Assembly (NCBI GenBank): GCA_030374765.1 | Contig: JARGXX010000118.1 | Location: forward strand, 1 to 64,000 | Direction: 5' to 3' | Source of the DNA: Agarophyton chilense | Lineage: Eukaryota; Rhodophyta; Florideophyceae; Gracilariales; Gracilariaceae | Length of the DNA: 64,000 nt | In this document: in pieces, positions 21,857-34,057 of the stretch | How the letters are laid out: the number at the start of each line of letters is the position of its first letter | Position numbering within the stretch: the stretch's first letter is position 1 | Translations under genes and position numbers: made by a program | Notes under the pieces: model-generated | The model's database searches: none | The model's input: the letters and a program-made list of their open reading frames with translations, nothing else | What the model was told of the DNA's origin: nothing

Positions 21857-23400
21857 TCAACATAACAGGCTTGCAGCTACTCCAATTGATCCCAAAAAGT
21901 CATTCAGCGACCTTAAGTCTGCATGCTCCAGTTCTTTGAGAGGACTATCATTCTGTTTAGGACGAAAACGGGTGAACGGGAAGGCCTCTAGAGCCTGAAG
22001 TTTCTCTTCCCTATTCATAATGAGACCATAAGAAGCAATCAAAAGTAACCAGTAGAAGGATCGGCTCGCGCATTCGCGGGGAGGTACTACATAAACATCC
22101 CTCTTCGCTTCACCAGTTTATAAAAACGCGGATCCACATCGACTTTCACAAGGGCATATTTAAACAAACAAAAAAATTGACAGCAAAATCCGAAAGTCAA
22201 CAGGAGGGTATGTAGCAGAATCTGTGCGAAGATTCTGTTTCTCTTTTTCCTTGTTTCCATGCGGTGCAATTATGGCCTTCATGATCTGTAACCCATCGTC
22301 GGGGGACTTCACTTTGTACAATACATAGCTCGATATAGTATTCGAATCGCATGGAATCTTTGAGGCATGAATTTCCTTCACTTTTCTTTTATATGAAATC
22401 TCTTCTTTCGAATACGCGTTGTGTATGATATAGGCATGTAGAGCCTGAGCATGGTTGGCAAGAAATTATTTGTGCTGAAACTCCTGAAAGTATAGCTTGA
22501 CATCATCTTTCTCATGGCTAGTGAGTTCCATTCCGGGAGATAATTGAATCTCATTCGAGTTCAGTGCACCCAAACCAAACCCTGGAGCTCCACTCCAGGT
22601 CTCATCATGGAGATGAAGCGTCCTGTTCTCCATTGTCATATTTGATTTGGTACCTGTCTCCATCTTCAATATGGCTCACTATTGTACCTTGGTAGTATTT
22701 GTCATCCAATGACGAATAAACTTCAATGTTGTCTCCAACATTGGGCATCACGGGAATATTTGTATATGAAGAAGTGCCATGATTATGAAGGGCTGGAGAA
22801 ATCTGCATCAAATGATGTGGGGTCCGGAAGGGTCCGGTCCAGAACTTGATTGTCCTCGGGTGGAACAAGCTCATTGTCAATGTTCAGTTGCAGTTGTGAA
22901 TCGATTTCATCGATAAATTCCTGTACAGCATTTGCAGGAGAGTTGTTTTCATGCGAAAGACGTATGTCTTTTATAGCAGCACGAACTTGACGTCTATTTC
23001 TCCCAAGAAAGTAACAGTACGACTTGCAGTACGACTGGTATGGTCATACTCAAGAACAGGTCGAGCATTGGACCATTTCCCACACTTTTCGTTACCTGTT
23101 TTGACAAATACTTCCACCATGTCTCCGACAGACACCGGCAACTCGACTAAAAAATTTGAGTGGAGAATGAGCGAGAGCTTACGCCATCATGGAGCGCTTG
23201 CTTGTTGTGGACAATATCTTCATGAACAGTGTCGAGAGAGGTGCTGGACACGAGAGGTCTAGTGTAACCTTTAGCCAGTTCATGCGCGGACATTAGGTTG
23301 TTTCCATAAAAGTCATCCGAGATGCGTACGGCATGCTGCACAAGCAGGGAAGGTTTCAAACATTCATTGTAGAGTTCGAATGTTTGAGACGTAAGTAAAT
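21857..23400 (-). mobile_element. Ty1/copia-type retroelement pol fossil (fragment)
   Basis: Minus-strand translations show parts of a copia-type polyprotein in the expected order. Toward the right are an integrase C-terminal region with a YG...SAHELAKGYT-like motif and sequence resembling an integrase tail. In the middle (about 22,650-22,750) is a small Tudor/agenet-like segment with KYYQGTIV and YDNGE. Toward the left (about 22,090-22,380) is the start of a reverse transcriptase with KAIIAPHGNK and ALVKVDVD motifs. The element is broken in several places and lacks recognisable ends, gag and RNase H. It is clearly old. Its lineage differs from the copia fossil at 34-38 kb. Confidence 0.7.
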
Positions 23401-23753
23401 GCCACGGATAGTACGGTACTTTGACTGAATGACATTTTTCTTGTGGCGTCTGGGGGGTAGCAGTCCTGTATCAACGCCATATTCAGAAAGATATTTCTCA
23501 ACTCTACAGTCTTTAATACTGGATCATACATTTCCTCTCATTGACAACAGTGAAAGATCGCTACGCTCGTACTATAACGCTTCGCATTCTAACTAACTAG
23601 TATTGACAAGGTAAACAAAAAAATTTGATAACAACATTTCAATTTTTAATACGAATCTTAAGTGTTTTAAACAACCACGCGGTATCATCCGAGCGCCTTA
23701 ACCAAAAAAAAATGAGTGCCAGTCAGCTCATCCTCACTCCCCAAAAACCAATT

Positions 23754-24090
23754 CTAGACCAAAAACGTCTGTGTTTTCGGAAAGCTAGTATTGGGTTCTA
23801 GATTTCTAGTTTGGGTGTGCTAGAATGTCTATTGGTAGCATTCATAGATTCGCAAATTTTTGATGCCAGAATATCTAGCGCAAAAAACTAGCCCAAGTGA
23901 ATTTTAGGGAGAATCTAGAAAACTAGCAAACATCCGTACTAATACCGGCACACTAGGAAGAATGGAAGAAAACTTGGGAGATATCTTTCGATACTCATTA
24001 ATCCTAGACCATAAATTCTACAGACAGTGAAAGGAATATTGAACGCTATCTAGCGCATGATCCTTCATTTCGCGCAGGTATCGTAGCTAG
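23754..24090. repeat. CTAG-rich block
   Basis: Thirteen CTAG tetramers occur in about 337 bp, where one or two would be expected at random, many inside TCTAG or ACTAG. No regular period or coding frame was seen. The sequence either side (23,400-23,750 and 24,090-24,270) holds nothing I recognise. Confidence 0.6.
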
Positions 24091-24275
24091 TATGAGCCTT
24101 TCAAATGCCCTGCACATTCAATTTAATGTCCTCTAATGACCCTAATGGCCCGTGCATAATACGGCGATCCAGCAACTGAGACCCGAAACGGGTCCCCGTT
24201 GCACGTGAAATGAGATCTTCCCAATTCGCATGCGGTGACCCGCTTTGCATCACATCCCCCGATCGTTGCTCTTCA

Positions 24276-24304
24276 CTTCGCGTCGCGCTTCGCGCGACGC
24301 GAAG
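24276..24304. other. GC-rich perfect hairpin
   Basis: A 13-bp perfect inverted repeat (CTTCGCGTCGCGC and its complement) is separated by only three bases, TTC. It would form a very stable hairpin in DNA or RNA. No gene ends at it, so a terminator role is not supported. Confidence 0.8.
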
Positions 24305-24509
24305 AACCCTCCATTCTCCGAGAAACGTCCAAGCATTACACCAGTTCACCCTTCATCAATCCCAAATTCCTACAAAAGTAGATAGACATCACAAAATCAC
24401 ACAAAAAAGAGCCCAATTCCTCGCTTCATGCAAGCACATTCCATATAAACAAACTTACATCTGTCAAAAATATGCTCCTTTTCTTGCATCCACTTTCTTC
24501 ATTCGCATC

Positions 24510-25275
24510 AATAAATAGACAAAAGTCAAATCTCCGTCACAAAACAAACCCAAACCACATCAGCACGACACTCACCTCTATAGCGACCACTTATGCCACC
24601 TCTTGTCCAATCTTGCCCCCTTGTTCTCTTGCAGCAGCAAACAACGGCAAGTCAGATATCCTTCCCTAACGCATACAAGATATGATTGAAGCTCGCACTT
24701 ACCTTTGATGCCACCATTTCTCGAGCAATCATTGTCGTAACAAGAAAGAAATATAAGTCAGACTTCCACCGAAAATCGAAACTAAATTACTTCAATGACG
24801 AACTCACCTCCTAAGAAAATTGCTCGGCCCAGTCCTTCTATAATATCTCCCTCCTCACCCAATCTCTCCTTTCTGTCGCTTCACAGCAGCAAAAAATAAC
24901 ACGTCAGAACTCATTCCAAATACAATACCAGACACAAGTAACACTCGCACTTACCCGCACTTCCATCATTTCCCCTTCATACAATGTCGCCCGCACTGTC
25001 GTAACAATAAAAAAATACAAGTCAGATCTCAGTCAATAACAGAAAGAAATTTCCTCAGCGACGCACTCACATCCTAAGCCACTTGCTCGATTCACTTCCT
25101 CAGGAAGATTCCCCTCCCCACCCAATCTTTCCTCTCTGTCGCTTCGCAGTAGCAAACAAGAACATGTCAGATATCCTTCTTAAATCTCTACGAGACACCA
25201 GTAGCACTCGCACTCACCTTTAACTCAACGAATCCTGCCCCCCCATTCCAATTTTCTGTCGCTTCGCAGCCACAG
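24510..25275 (-). other. Predicted tandem block of mini-exons and short introns
   Basis: The minus strand carries six strong 5' splice sites (GTGAGT or GTAAGT) with intron first bases at 24575, 24702, 24807, 24954, 25070 and 25217. Each is followed 45-47 nt later by CTGAC (TTGAC in the last), as at a branch site, then a T-rich stretch and an AG. Implied introns are 75-76 nt. Implied exons include 25218-25261 (44 nt), 25071-25141 (71), 24955-24995 (41) and 24808-24878 (71). The pattern repeats with a 263-bp period made of two exons and two introns. Both 71-nt exons have a frame giving DR-x-ERLG near the start and RA...LG near the end. Neighbouring exons do not keep one consistent frame, so this may be a decayed gene or a non-coding transcript. 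The splicing signals are seen; the function is unknown. Confidence 0.5.
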
Positions 25276-25279
25276 TCGA

Positions 25280-26088
25280 AAGTATTTCATGTATCCGTCC
25301 AGATTTCAGAGCAGAAAACGTAGCAAACTCAGCTGTTCATCATCATGAGGGCCGCTGAATTAGGTTTCCCATGTTAGCAACCAGAAGGATAACAAACACA
25401 CCAGGTCAACGTAGCGCGCCGCGTACCTCCAAATCGCAACCAACTCACCCGCCTACCCTCCACCCCACGCTGCATCAACCCTCGCTCCCCTCGCTCTTCG
25501 CCCGCTTGCACATGACCACAAACAGTTTCAAGCCCCCAGATCAACATAGACAACGTACATATCAATTGCGATCTGGTCAACCCGTCACCCGCCACACCGC
25601 ACCCCATCACTAAACGCCCCGGTCGTGGTCCGCCCTCTCGCGGACAAATAGAAACAGAGTCAGCACTTGTAAAACGCACGCGCAATACCGCTTCTCACGC
25701 ACCTAGAAAACGCGGAAGGTCCACAAGGTCCAGAAGACATCATATCACAGGCTCTCAAGATCCCACAACCGCTCATCCGGTCATTACTCACAATCACTAC
25801 AAGTACACGCCGCCGCTCAAAAATATACAACTTTGAATATTTACACTCCAACCCACTTTCTAAGCCACATATAGGCCGATTCTGTCTTGCTGCGCGACTT
25901 GTGGGTGTCTCTGGCGCATCACTTGACCTTGGTGAGTACGCCTGATAGGTTTAAGCTTTCCACACCGTCCTCGTCGTGCATCTTCCTCACCTCCAGCCTG
26001 TATATAGTTTCCCTCTCTCTCCTCGTCCTAGGTCTTTTTCACCTCCCCGATTTACTTTCCGAGATCGCGCGCAGGCACCCTCCACACC
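25280..26088. other. Region between the mini-exon block and the transposase remnant
   Basis: No confident gene. Plus-strand frames here are rich in Pro, His, Thr and Arg. A TATATA at 26,000-26,005 lies about 85 bp before the transposase start and could be its old promoter. No terminal inverted repeat was identified. Confidence 0.4.
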
Positions 26089-27063
26089 ATGCAGCCTTGT
26101 TACTTCCCAAGGTGCACCTTCGAGACAAAAGGTCATACCTCCCTTGTCCAACACCAGTGCCGGTGTCGCTACCGCACCACCCACAACGACTTTCTCGTCA
26201 CCACCCCAAAGAATGGAACTCAATTCCCACCACGCACGAAGCGCCCACGCGTCCAGACCGCAGACACCCGCTCCGTTGGCATCTCCAACCGCCTTTCCAA
26301 CATCGTTCCGCTGGTAGAAGAGGACGACTACCATTCGAGCCAGCTCGCTCTGGCCATACGCTCCGCAGACGCCGCCCACATTCTCAACGCTTCTCTTCGC
26401 TCCCCTCCTCCCAGCCCTCGCCCACTCGTGAAGCTCCATTCCATCCTCTCCTACATCTCATTCATCGCCACCAAGCTCAGCAAACGCAAAGCCGACGAAC
26501 TCATTACCCTCCTCAAGGACCCCAACCACTCCCAAAAATTCGTTCAATAGGTTACCTCCGTCTCCCACTGCCTTCAACTTCATTCCAAACTATTCGAGGA
26601 CACTGTCGGCTCTATTGGCTTCAAATCCACAACCGTTCATCACAATCCCTCAAACATCACTGCAACTCTCTACCTCAAAAACCCCGTCGATGTCCTTCCC
26701 CAGTAACTTCGTTACGCCACTCGCGCTCAAACCTTTTTCCACCCCGTCAGACAGTGTTCTTCAGATGGTTCTCCTGCACTCGCTCATCCCATGGCTTCAA
26801 AACTCGGCAGTTCTGTTTATCCGGACCTCAAACACCACATCCTCTGTTCTCAAGACCCAGATGTTATTTGGCACAACGCGGACATCACTGGCATGGATTC
26901 TTTCATCGGCTTCATCCAGCTCTACTCGGACAAGTCGTCCACCTCTCTGAAAAGCTCCTCGATCACCTCCTACCCCCTTCAAATCACCCTCCTCAACTTT
27001 TCAGACTCCTTCCGCTGCCATTGCATCTCCAGCAACTACACCCTCCTTGGTTACTTCCCCACC
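26089..27063 (+). pseudogene. Plavaka-like (CACTA-group) DNA transposase, 5' part, broken
   Basis: The frame starts with a zinc-finger-like N-terminus (CYFPRCTF...HTSLVQHQC, residues 4-24). It continues through LSKRKADELITLLKDPNH (near 130-147), typical of the region before the catalytic core of Plavaka-type transposases. Next come LYLKNPVDVL and an HNADITGMDSFIGFIQLYSDK stretch resembling the QLYSDKT motif, then TLLNFSDSF and LLGYFPT. The frame is constant but interrupted by two stops, TAG at 26,548-26,550 and TAA at 26,704-26,706. Each follows a Gln codon and could have arisen from one by a single C-to-T change. Similarity stops near 27,063 where retroelement sequence begins, so the catalytic part is missing. 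A longer open frame in another phase (25,887-27,071) looks like a compositional shadow. A plain DNA transposon relic, not a functional gene. Confidence 0.6.
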
Positions 27064-27065
27064 TC

Positions 27066-30000
27066 GGGTGATGGCGTGGGTGCAACCGCTTCTGGATCGG
27101 ATCTAATTAGACCGAATTTGAAGATATCTTTCCTGTCTGCAGGTACTTTGGTCGTACCAGAGTGCTGGCGATTGCCACTGGGCTTATTTAGATTTTTCGG
27201 AGAATTGCCGTGGAATGCCACTGTAGAGCCGCGCAGCGGAAAAGCACCTGCTGTTTCAGCGGCGTGTGCCACGGGAGGCGGATCGTCTGATTCGACGGGT
27301 AGCTCCCGTTCCTGCCTATAAAGTTTCCTTGGGTTCAGAGTTGTCTGGTGCGGTTTCAACGTGATCCCGCGAAAACAGTTCAACGTCCTCTCTTGTCTTC
27401 AGGAGTATTGTGTCATCGGTAAGATCCATGACTTTGAAAGGTCCGGATGCTACCGGTAGCAATTTGTGAAGTGGTCCATCCTGCTTTTCAGGTCGTTCCA
27501 CGCGAACAAACGCGTATCCTCCGACCCAGAGATCTGACAACTGTCTTTGACGTCGGGCGTCCGAATTACGTTTGTAACGCACTTGCGTTTTCTCCAATTC
27601 TCGAGCCGTTGGCTCTGTTCTCAACCTCAGGTCGTTTCTTCACTTCAGATGTTTCTTCGCCGGTGTCGGTTGGTCTTCCTTGACTACGTCCAACCTCATA
27701 GGCAGTGACGGTGGGCTACGTGATATCACGATCTCAAAAGAAGCCGCCTTAGTAGACGTATGCACTTGCGTGTTGTAAGCAAAACAGAGTGTGTCTGTGT
27801 ACATGTCCTACTCCTTCAGGTGATCCGCGATGTGATGCCGAAGAGCGGCTAGTAACGTAAGGTTGTAGCGTTCCACCTGACCTTTACACTGTGGATGGTA
27901 GGTCGTTGTACGCACATTATTGATTTCTAATATTCGGCATACGTTCTGAAAGAACTTAGCGAAAAACTGTTTTCCATTTTCCGAGGGCAGCACTTCCAGC
28001 GGTCCGTACACCTACACCCACTTTTTGATGAAAGCCTGAGATATTGCCGAGGTGGTTATCCTCTTCAATGGTACAGTCCGTACAAGTTTTGAGAATCGAT
28101 TCATAATTACCAATAGATAGCGATATCCTTGATCGGAACGAATTAGCTCTCCAAGTATGTCGATTCTGGCTAATTGTAGAGGCGCCTTCGCCGGGAATAG
28201 GGTCATCTTTTTCCTCTTCTTACAGAGTTTTTCGCGATCCATCGCACACGTTCGGCATAGCTTTACCGTAGCATGGCAGTCCATTGCCAACGTTGGCCAA
28301 TAGAAGTCCGTTCCTAGGGCCATAAACAACGTTGTTTCTCCTTGGTGTCCACATAGCTTCGCAATGGGCCAAGTACAGTACATGACTCTTTAAAGCGTGC
28401 GAAACCACCACGATCTGATCATGTTCATCGACATGTCTGAGCAATATACATCGTGAATCGAGCGAAAAGGGCAAACCCTCCTCCCCGTTAAGACGAGAGC
28501 GTATTGCTGTACAGAAGTTATCTGTGAGTTGCTAATTGCAGTTCTCAGTGATCGAGATACGCTCGAATTGATCAGGAGGTTTAGTTACATGGGTTGACCT
28601 GAGAGGGTCCAATTGGGAGTAATTCCCTTCATCTTCTTGTATTTCAAGTTGTGTTTCATCTTTGTTCATCTCCATTGAGAAACATGGTAAATCGTCATCG
28701 ATTTCCCCTTGGGTTTCCCCTAAGGTTTCCGATCGCGATAAGGCGTCGGCTTGTATGTTAGCCAGTCCCTTCTTAGATTTAACATCGAAATCGAAATCCG
28801 AAAGTCGTAAGTGCCAATGTGTTAATCTCCCGGAGGGGTCTGATATTGATAATAACCATCGTAGGGACGAATGATCCGTATGGATGCTAAAAATTTCTCC
28901 CTGGAGGTAGTGTCGTAAAGTAGTAAGCACTTACACTACCGCAAGGCATTCCTTTTCTGATACGGAATAATTCTTCTCTGCAGCGTTCAGCGTTCGTGAC
29001 CACTAACCGATTGGTTCACTCTGACCGTCCTGATGGCTTTGAAAAAGGGCACATTCTACCTGATACTCACTGGAGTCAGTATTCAAAGAATACGGTAGGT
29101 TGGGCTTGGGAAATGCCAAGATTGGTGCTGTGACGAGTTTTGTCTTCAAAGTCTTGAAGGCTTCGTGTTCGGCGGGTCCGAATTCCTCGAGCTTAACAGG
29201 CTGTCCTTAACGCTACAATACATTCAATGGAGCTGGAATGTGCGATAAGTGCGGTATGATTCGTCTGTAGACGTTTCATAATCCAAGGAAGGATCGAAAT
29301 TGAGTCTGTGTGGATGTTTGTTTCGATTCGCGCACTGCCACTCTCTGAGCTTCATGAAATGCAAGCTGACCAGGCCTAATTATGTGGCCCAAATACTTCA
29401 CACTACTAACAAACCATTCGCATTTCTTGAACTTTAAGGTTATACCTGCTGTCTGCAACTCTTTGAGGAGCTCCTCTACACGTCTCATATGACTTTCCAT
29501 ATCATGAGAGAAGATAATGAAATCGTCCAAATAGACTGGACATGTTTTCCATTTATTCTTCGAGAGTAATATGTCCAGGTCGCGCTGGAAAGTTACCGGA
29601 GCATTGGTGAGTCCATAAAGCATCCGCTTGAAACGGTATAGTCCAGAGTGTGACGCAAATTGAGTATTATCCTGATCTTTTTCGGCTTCAGAAATATTCC
29701 AATAGACTGTGTTGGCGTCAAGCGTGGTGAACACGTTTGCACCGCCGAAGCTGTCTATAAATTCGTCCATGAGAGGCAGTGGATAGGTATCTCGCATCGT
29801 AACGGCGTTGAGTTTCCAGTAGTCGACACAGAATTGTAAAGAACCATCACGTTTTGGGACTTACACCACAAGTGAAGCCTAAGCAGATTGTGCTGCTTCT
29901 ATCACTCCCGCTTCGAGCATCTTGGCACCATTCTCCTCCTCGATCTGACAAGTTCGCGGTCCTGCTTTGTAAGGTCACTAAGAAATGAGACGAGATCCCA

Positions 30001-32880
30001 CAATAACATCAATATGATGTTCTGTGGCGGAGATCTCTCCTAGTTTCCCACTCCACAGAATGGCATACTTTTGCAACATTGGTTCGATTCTTTCTTTATA
30101 TCCTTCGGGAACATTCCCGAGAACTAGCTCTTCTACCAGCTTGTCTGGGACCTTCTGTTCTTCTGTCGGTTTCGACGGCTCTCTGGGACCTTCCCATGCG
30201 CCAGTGGATTCATCTGACACATTAGCAAACCCTAGCACTTCTGCGGTAGTGACATGATTCGGGACCACTGATATAGGGTACGGCAGAGCAGCTGCAACGA
30301 TCTGGTTCTTCGGTAAACGATAATCGTTATCGGTAAAGTTACTAATGAGAATTCCGAAGGATTTGTCCTGTTCAACTTGGGCAGTTCCAATCGCTTCGAG
30401 AAGTCCTCGATGCTCGTACATAGCTGCATTAGGCTGGACTACCACGAAACCGTGTAGTTGTGTTATCACTTGTACCCAGGTTTGTGATTGAGCCTTTAAC
30501 ACTGTAGGCTTCGACACACGAATCTTTGGTGATATAAGACCACGGGCCAACTCCTATTCCATTGAGGGTGGAAGTGGAGCAGCAGTAGAGAGTCTTCGTG
30601 GTGATCTTCTCACTATAGACACTGTCGAGCCATCGTATAAGGTAATTACTCGACTCCGGGGGCGCATTGCTTCGACGAATCTGTCACAATAATTACACCC
30701 CAGAACAACTGGTGCGGCCAGTGTCTTGCAGACAATAAACGTCCCCTTCACTAAAAATTGTCCAAGTCGAACGAGCAACTTCACTGTGCCAAATGTTCTC
30801 ACTGCATTTCTATTAGCATCTCGGATATCCGGCAACGGATCGTAACGAATTCGTTCTTGATCAGTGGGCCCTAGTTCGGATATCCGAATAAAGTTCGGTC
30901 CGGCGCCTTTATCAAGAACTGTCAGGCGATGGGTAAATAAATCCTTGTCCGAGCCGATGTTGGCATAATCTTTATATTTTCTCTACTGCATTATCATAAT
31001 AAAGTTTTCCCGTTTCGACAGACAAGTATAACGTCTCCAAGGACATTTCGGTTCACAGTCAGACTGTACTCGCTTCCCAACGGACGTATTCAATTTGCTC
31101 GACGGAAGATGATGAGTCCTCATCAGGGCCTCGGATCTCCAAGCGCTGGAACAAGGAGGAAAGTACTCCCTGGTCGGCTCTAAGTGGTGGAATAGGGCCG
31201 ACCCCCTAGGGGTTCCCTCACTTAGTTTCCCGACTGAGGAGGGTCGTTCGCCTTTGGGGCATTGCTTCCAACTTGCGGACTAGGCTGTGGCGCATCAGTG
31301 TTCTAAATACCGGAGCTCCTGATTGAAATCCAGGATGGTAGCTAAGCCATGCTTTCACCTTCCTGTAGGTACCATCCGGCACACGGGTTCTTTCCTCCAC
31401 TGAGAGAGTCTCGTAATTCGTAAGGACGCGAAATAAAACCTTAGCCGGAACGGTACGTTCTGAAGAAAGATGATGACGGCCATAGCACAGATAGCATATT
31501 AACGCTTCGCGGCGTTCCGCCGAAATCGGTTGTGATCGATACGCTATTCGAGTTTCCACCCATCCAGGTTTTCCATTCTTGTATACTACATCTGGGGGTT
31601 TCATGTATGCACGGGGTACTGGGCTTCTGCCCTCCATAGCCATTAGAGCTTTCTCCACTAGTGATTCTGGGTGAGGTAGATCCTCTGTAGGCACCGATGA
31701 GTGCCAATAATCCATAAGGTGAACATCCTCGTGTTGCGATTGGTTATCGTGTCTAACGTGCGACAACTCTCGAGAGTCAACTGGAGATTCTAGGTGTCAA
31801 ACATTTCGAGTGGGTTTCGCGGCTTGTTTGCGTCTTTTCTCTGCTTTGACTGCACCAAGCGTTGTTTTGTTCTGCGTTACTGCGCGAGCTCTTACCGCGT
31901 CACCTCCAGCTTCCGCAAACTGAACCAACTCCAGAAATGGGGTTCTTTCATGCTTCTCTCGAAATCGAGCCACTAAAGATTTGATAGTGGGATCGAGCCC
32001 ATCGATGAACAAGGTAATCTTGTCCTCCGTTGAGTGAACGTTTTTACAGCGCGTCGCAGTTTTGTTAAGCTTCGAGCTGTACTCTGCCTCTCCCTCACCA
32101 GGTTTCTGGGTTACATCACGAAGATCCAGGATAGCCTGTCGGATTGCATACTTTGTCGCATAGCATCGCAGTAAGTACTGCACTGCCTCCGGCCAGGATG
32201 TTACACCTCCTTCGTCAGCTGTCAGGGATCTGCAAACGGAGCGGTATTGCTCGGATGCAAAACCCGTCAAGAAATGTGGTAGTGAAACCCAAGCTTGAAG
32301 TTCACTCATTTCTAAGGTGTCCGCCTCGAACTCTCAACGAGTGAGGAACTAGGTAACGAGAATGGGCGTTTTCCATCAAAGACTAGATCATTCAGTCCAA
32401 TCTTCAACCGCTTACTTTGATCCTTAACCTTTGCAGTTTCGTAACCCGATCACTGCTTTACTTCTATCTTTAGGCGATAATGCCTGTACTCAAGGACCTT
32501 CCGATATAACGGATTCGTGCAAGGAAGTGGCCTGAGACGCTTATACCTAGGACCTTTCTTCCTTAATAGCCAAGAAGACTTGTTACTCTTCCTAGAACGA
32601 GAAATACGATAATCATCATCACTAGAATCGTCTATGGACGTATTTGACGAGTCAGACTCGTCAGCACTGGAGTCCTCATCCTCCGATCCTGATGAATTAT
32701 CACTAGTTTCTGGCCTGGACTTTTGCTTCTTGCGACGTTTTGACTTCTATTTCTTCGAATGCTCTCCCATCAAGGAAACTTCATTTTCGCCTTTCACAAC
32801 TTAGGTAGCAGTAGTCTGCGCATTCACCACTGCCTCTAGCCGTTCCAGACGAGAGTTAACTCGAGTGCGGATTTCCTCCA
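27066..32880 (-). mobile_element. Ty3/gypsy retroelement fossil
   Basis: On the minus strand the parts appear in Ty3/gypsy order, from right to left. An acidic, Ser-rich gag N-terminal region lies at about 32.3-32.88 kb and the gag core near 31.8-32.3 kb. A zinc-knuckle-like CYLC...H region follows near 31.5 kb, and an aspartic-protease region near 30.55-30.95 kb. Reverse transcriptase is at about 29.28-29.85 kb (YLDDFIIFS active-site box) and RNase H at about 28.5-28.95 kb. The integrase zinc-binding region, core and C-terminal part run from about 28.5 down to 27.1 kb. It is broken in many places, of the order of ten, and I saw no flanking LTR pair on this strand. It abuts the Plavaka remnant on one side and an opposite-strand chromodomain fragment on the other. 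Old; no LTR-based age is possible. Confidence 0.85.
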
Positions 32881-33480
32881 CGTCAACACTCGCCGTCAAA
32901 AGGGACACCTAAAGCTACTTGTGAAGTGGAAAGGATTTTCAGAGGAAGAAACCGTCTGGGTCGGTTTTGATTCCCTCCTGCAAGACGTTCCCGATCTCCT
33001 TCGCGAGTAAATCGCTGAAGTGGAGCAGTCCCGCAACCAAAGACAGCGTAGAACCGCGAAAGCCTTTGAACTCTAATGAACAAAGAATTTTTTTTGCCAT
33101 GGGGGTCTGTTGATGGCTCGTGCGCTACATAGGCGCAGGCAAATGCGCCGTAGATCAAAAAACCGAAATTGCCAAATTCAATGATCTAGTGGCACTACAG
33201 TACTGTTTGGACTACAGTACAGTTGTCGTTCCATTGCAAGAGGATATGGTATAAGGAGTAATGGAGCTGAAGCTTGATGTCTCCTACTCGACGTTGGCGC
33301 AGATAGAGCACAAGGCTCAGAGTCAGCTTAGTAGCTTTCTCTCGGTTTGACTTTTAGTAAGGTTGATCCGTTCGGGTTAGTCCCGATTTCGACTGCCTAC
33401 TCTATCTGTTGTTCCTGTTTAGTTATCCTGAATCCTTATGCCCGTTCGTCCTTTGTCTGTTCTTGTATTTGCAAGAACAG
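32881..33480 (+). mobile_element. Ty3/gypsy chromodomain tail and possible 3' LTR
   Basis: On the plus strand 32,882-33,010 translates to a chromodomain-like end with LLVKWKGF, TVWVGFDSLL and DVPDLL, as at the C-terminus of chromovirus integrases. A purine/G-rich run ending near 33,110 is followed by TGTTGATGG, a plausible LTR start. Promoter-less, T-rich sequence then continues to about 33,480, where a 10-bp perfect hairpin lies at 33,456-33,481. The orientation is opposite to the gypsy fossil it touches. The LTR call is tentative because no second copy is present. Confidence 0.5.
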
Positions 33481-33481
33481 A

Positions 33482-34057
33482 GTACGTGTCAATGTTGATG
33501 ATGTCACATTTGTTCACGTTCTTTAAGTTCTATTCACTTTGTGATCTACACATATTGACAACATTACAATCGAACTGCCGGAACAGAAGCAGGGTAAACA
33601 AAAGCCCACGCCGACGGCAAAAGTGCGACGGTGGTGGGCGGGCAATCCCCAGAGAAGTTCTGAGGGATTTTCGGTGCCTGCTACCCCTTGCGTGTTTCGC
33701 GATCCGTAGACAGTCCACACCGTCCTTCCGTGAGCGTCCGCGGTTAACAAACCCCATAACAGAAAGCCGCACTCGAGAAGAATTCAGAATGCCATAAATG
33801 CCGAAACTTTGGACATCGGGCAAGTGATCATAGGAGAGATGTACCATCAGGGCGGGATATAAATGTTTTGAACGCCCTTCAGAGAATGTCGGTGAACAGA
33901 AAAATGTACTAGTCTTTCATATAGTATGCCTAGGTGATGGTGTGTTGTACGGCAACAATTTTGACGGACCTCTACTGGAAGATGGAGCACTGTACAGTGC
34001 CATAAGAATGAAAGAGCTGCTGCTTCTTAAAACCCTTCTGTGTGTTGTAATAAGGTT
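33482..34057. other. Interval between the gypsy-type end and the copia LTR
   Basis: No domain was recognised in frames of up to 119 codons on either strand. It may be unique host sequence between two element insertions. Confidence 0.4.

Noticed and set aside
24510-25275. Intron-encoded C/D snoRNAs in the mini-exon block
   Set aside because: CTGA occurs in each intron, but at the branch-site position, and no convincing C box (RTGATGA) lies near the intron starts.
25887-27071. 394-codon open frame on the plus strand
   Set aside because: It overlaps the Plavaka-like transposase in another phase, has Pro/His/Arg-rich composition and no domain. It looks like a shadow of C-rich coding sequence.
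21295-33223. 14-base sequence GACTACAGTACAGT shared between 21,295 and 33,210
   Set aside because: About one such match is expected by chance within a spacer of this size.
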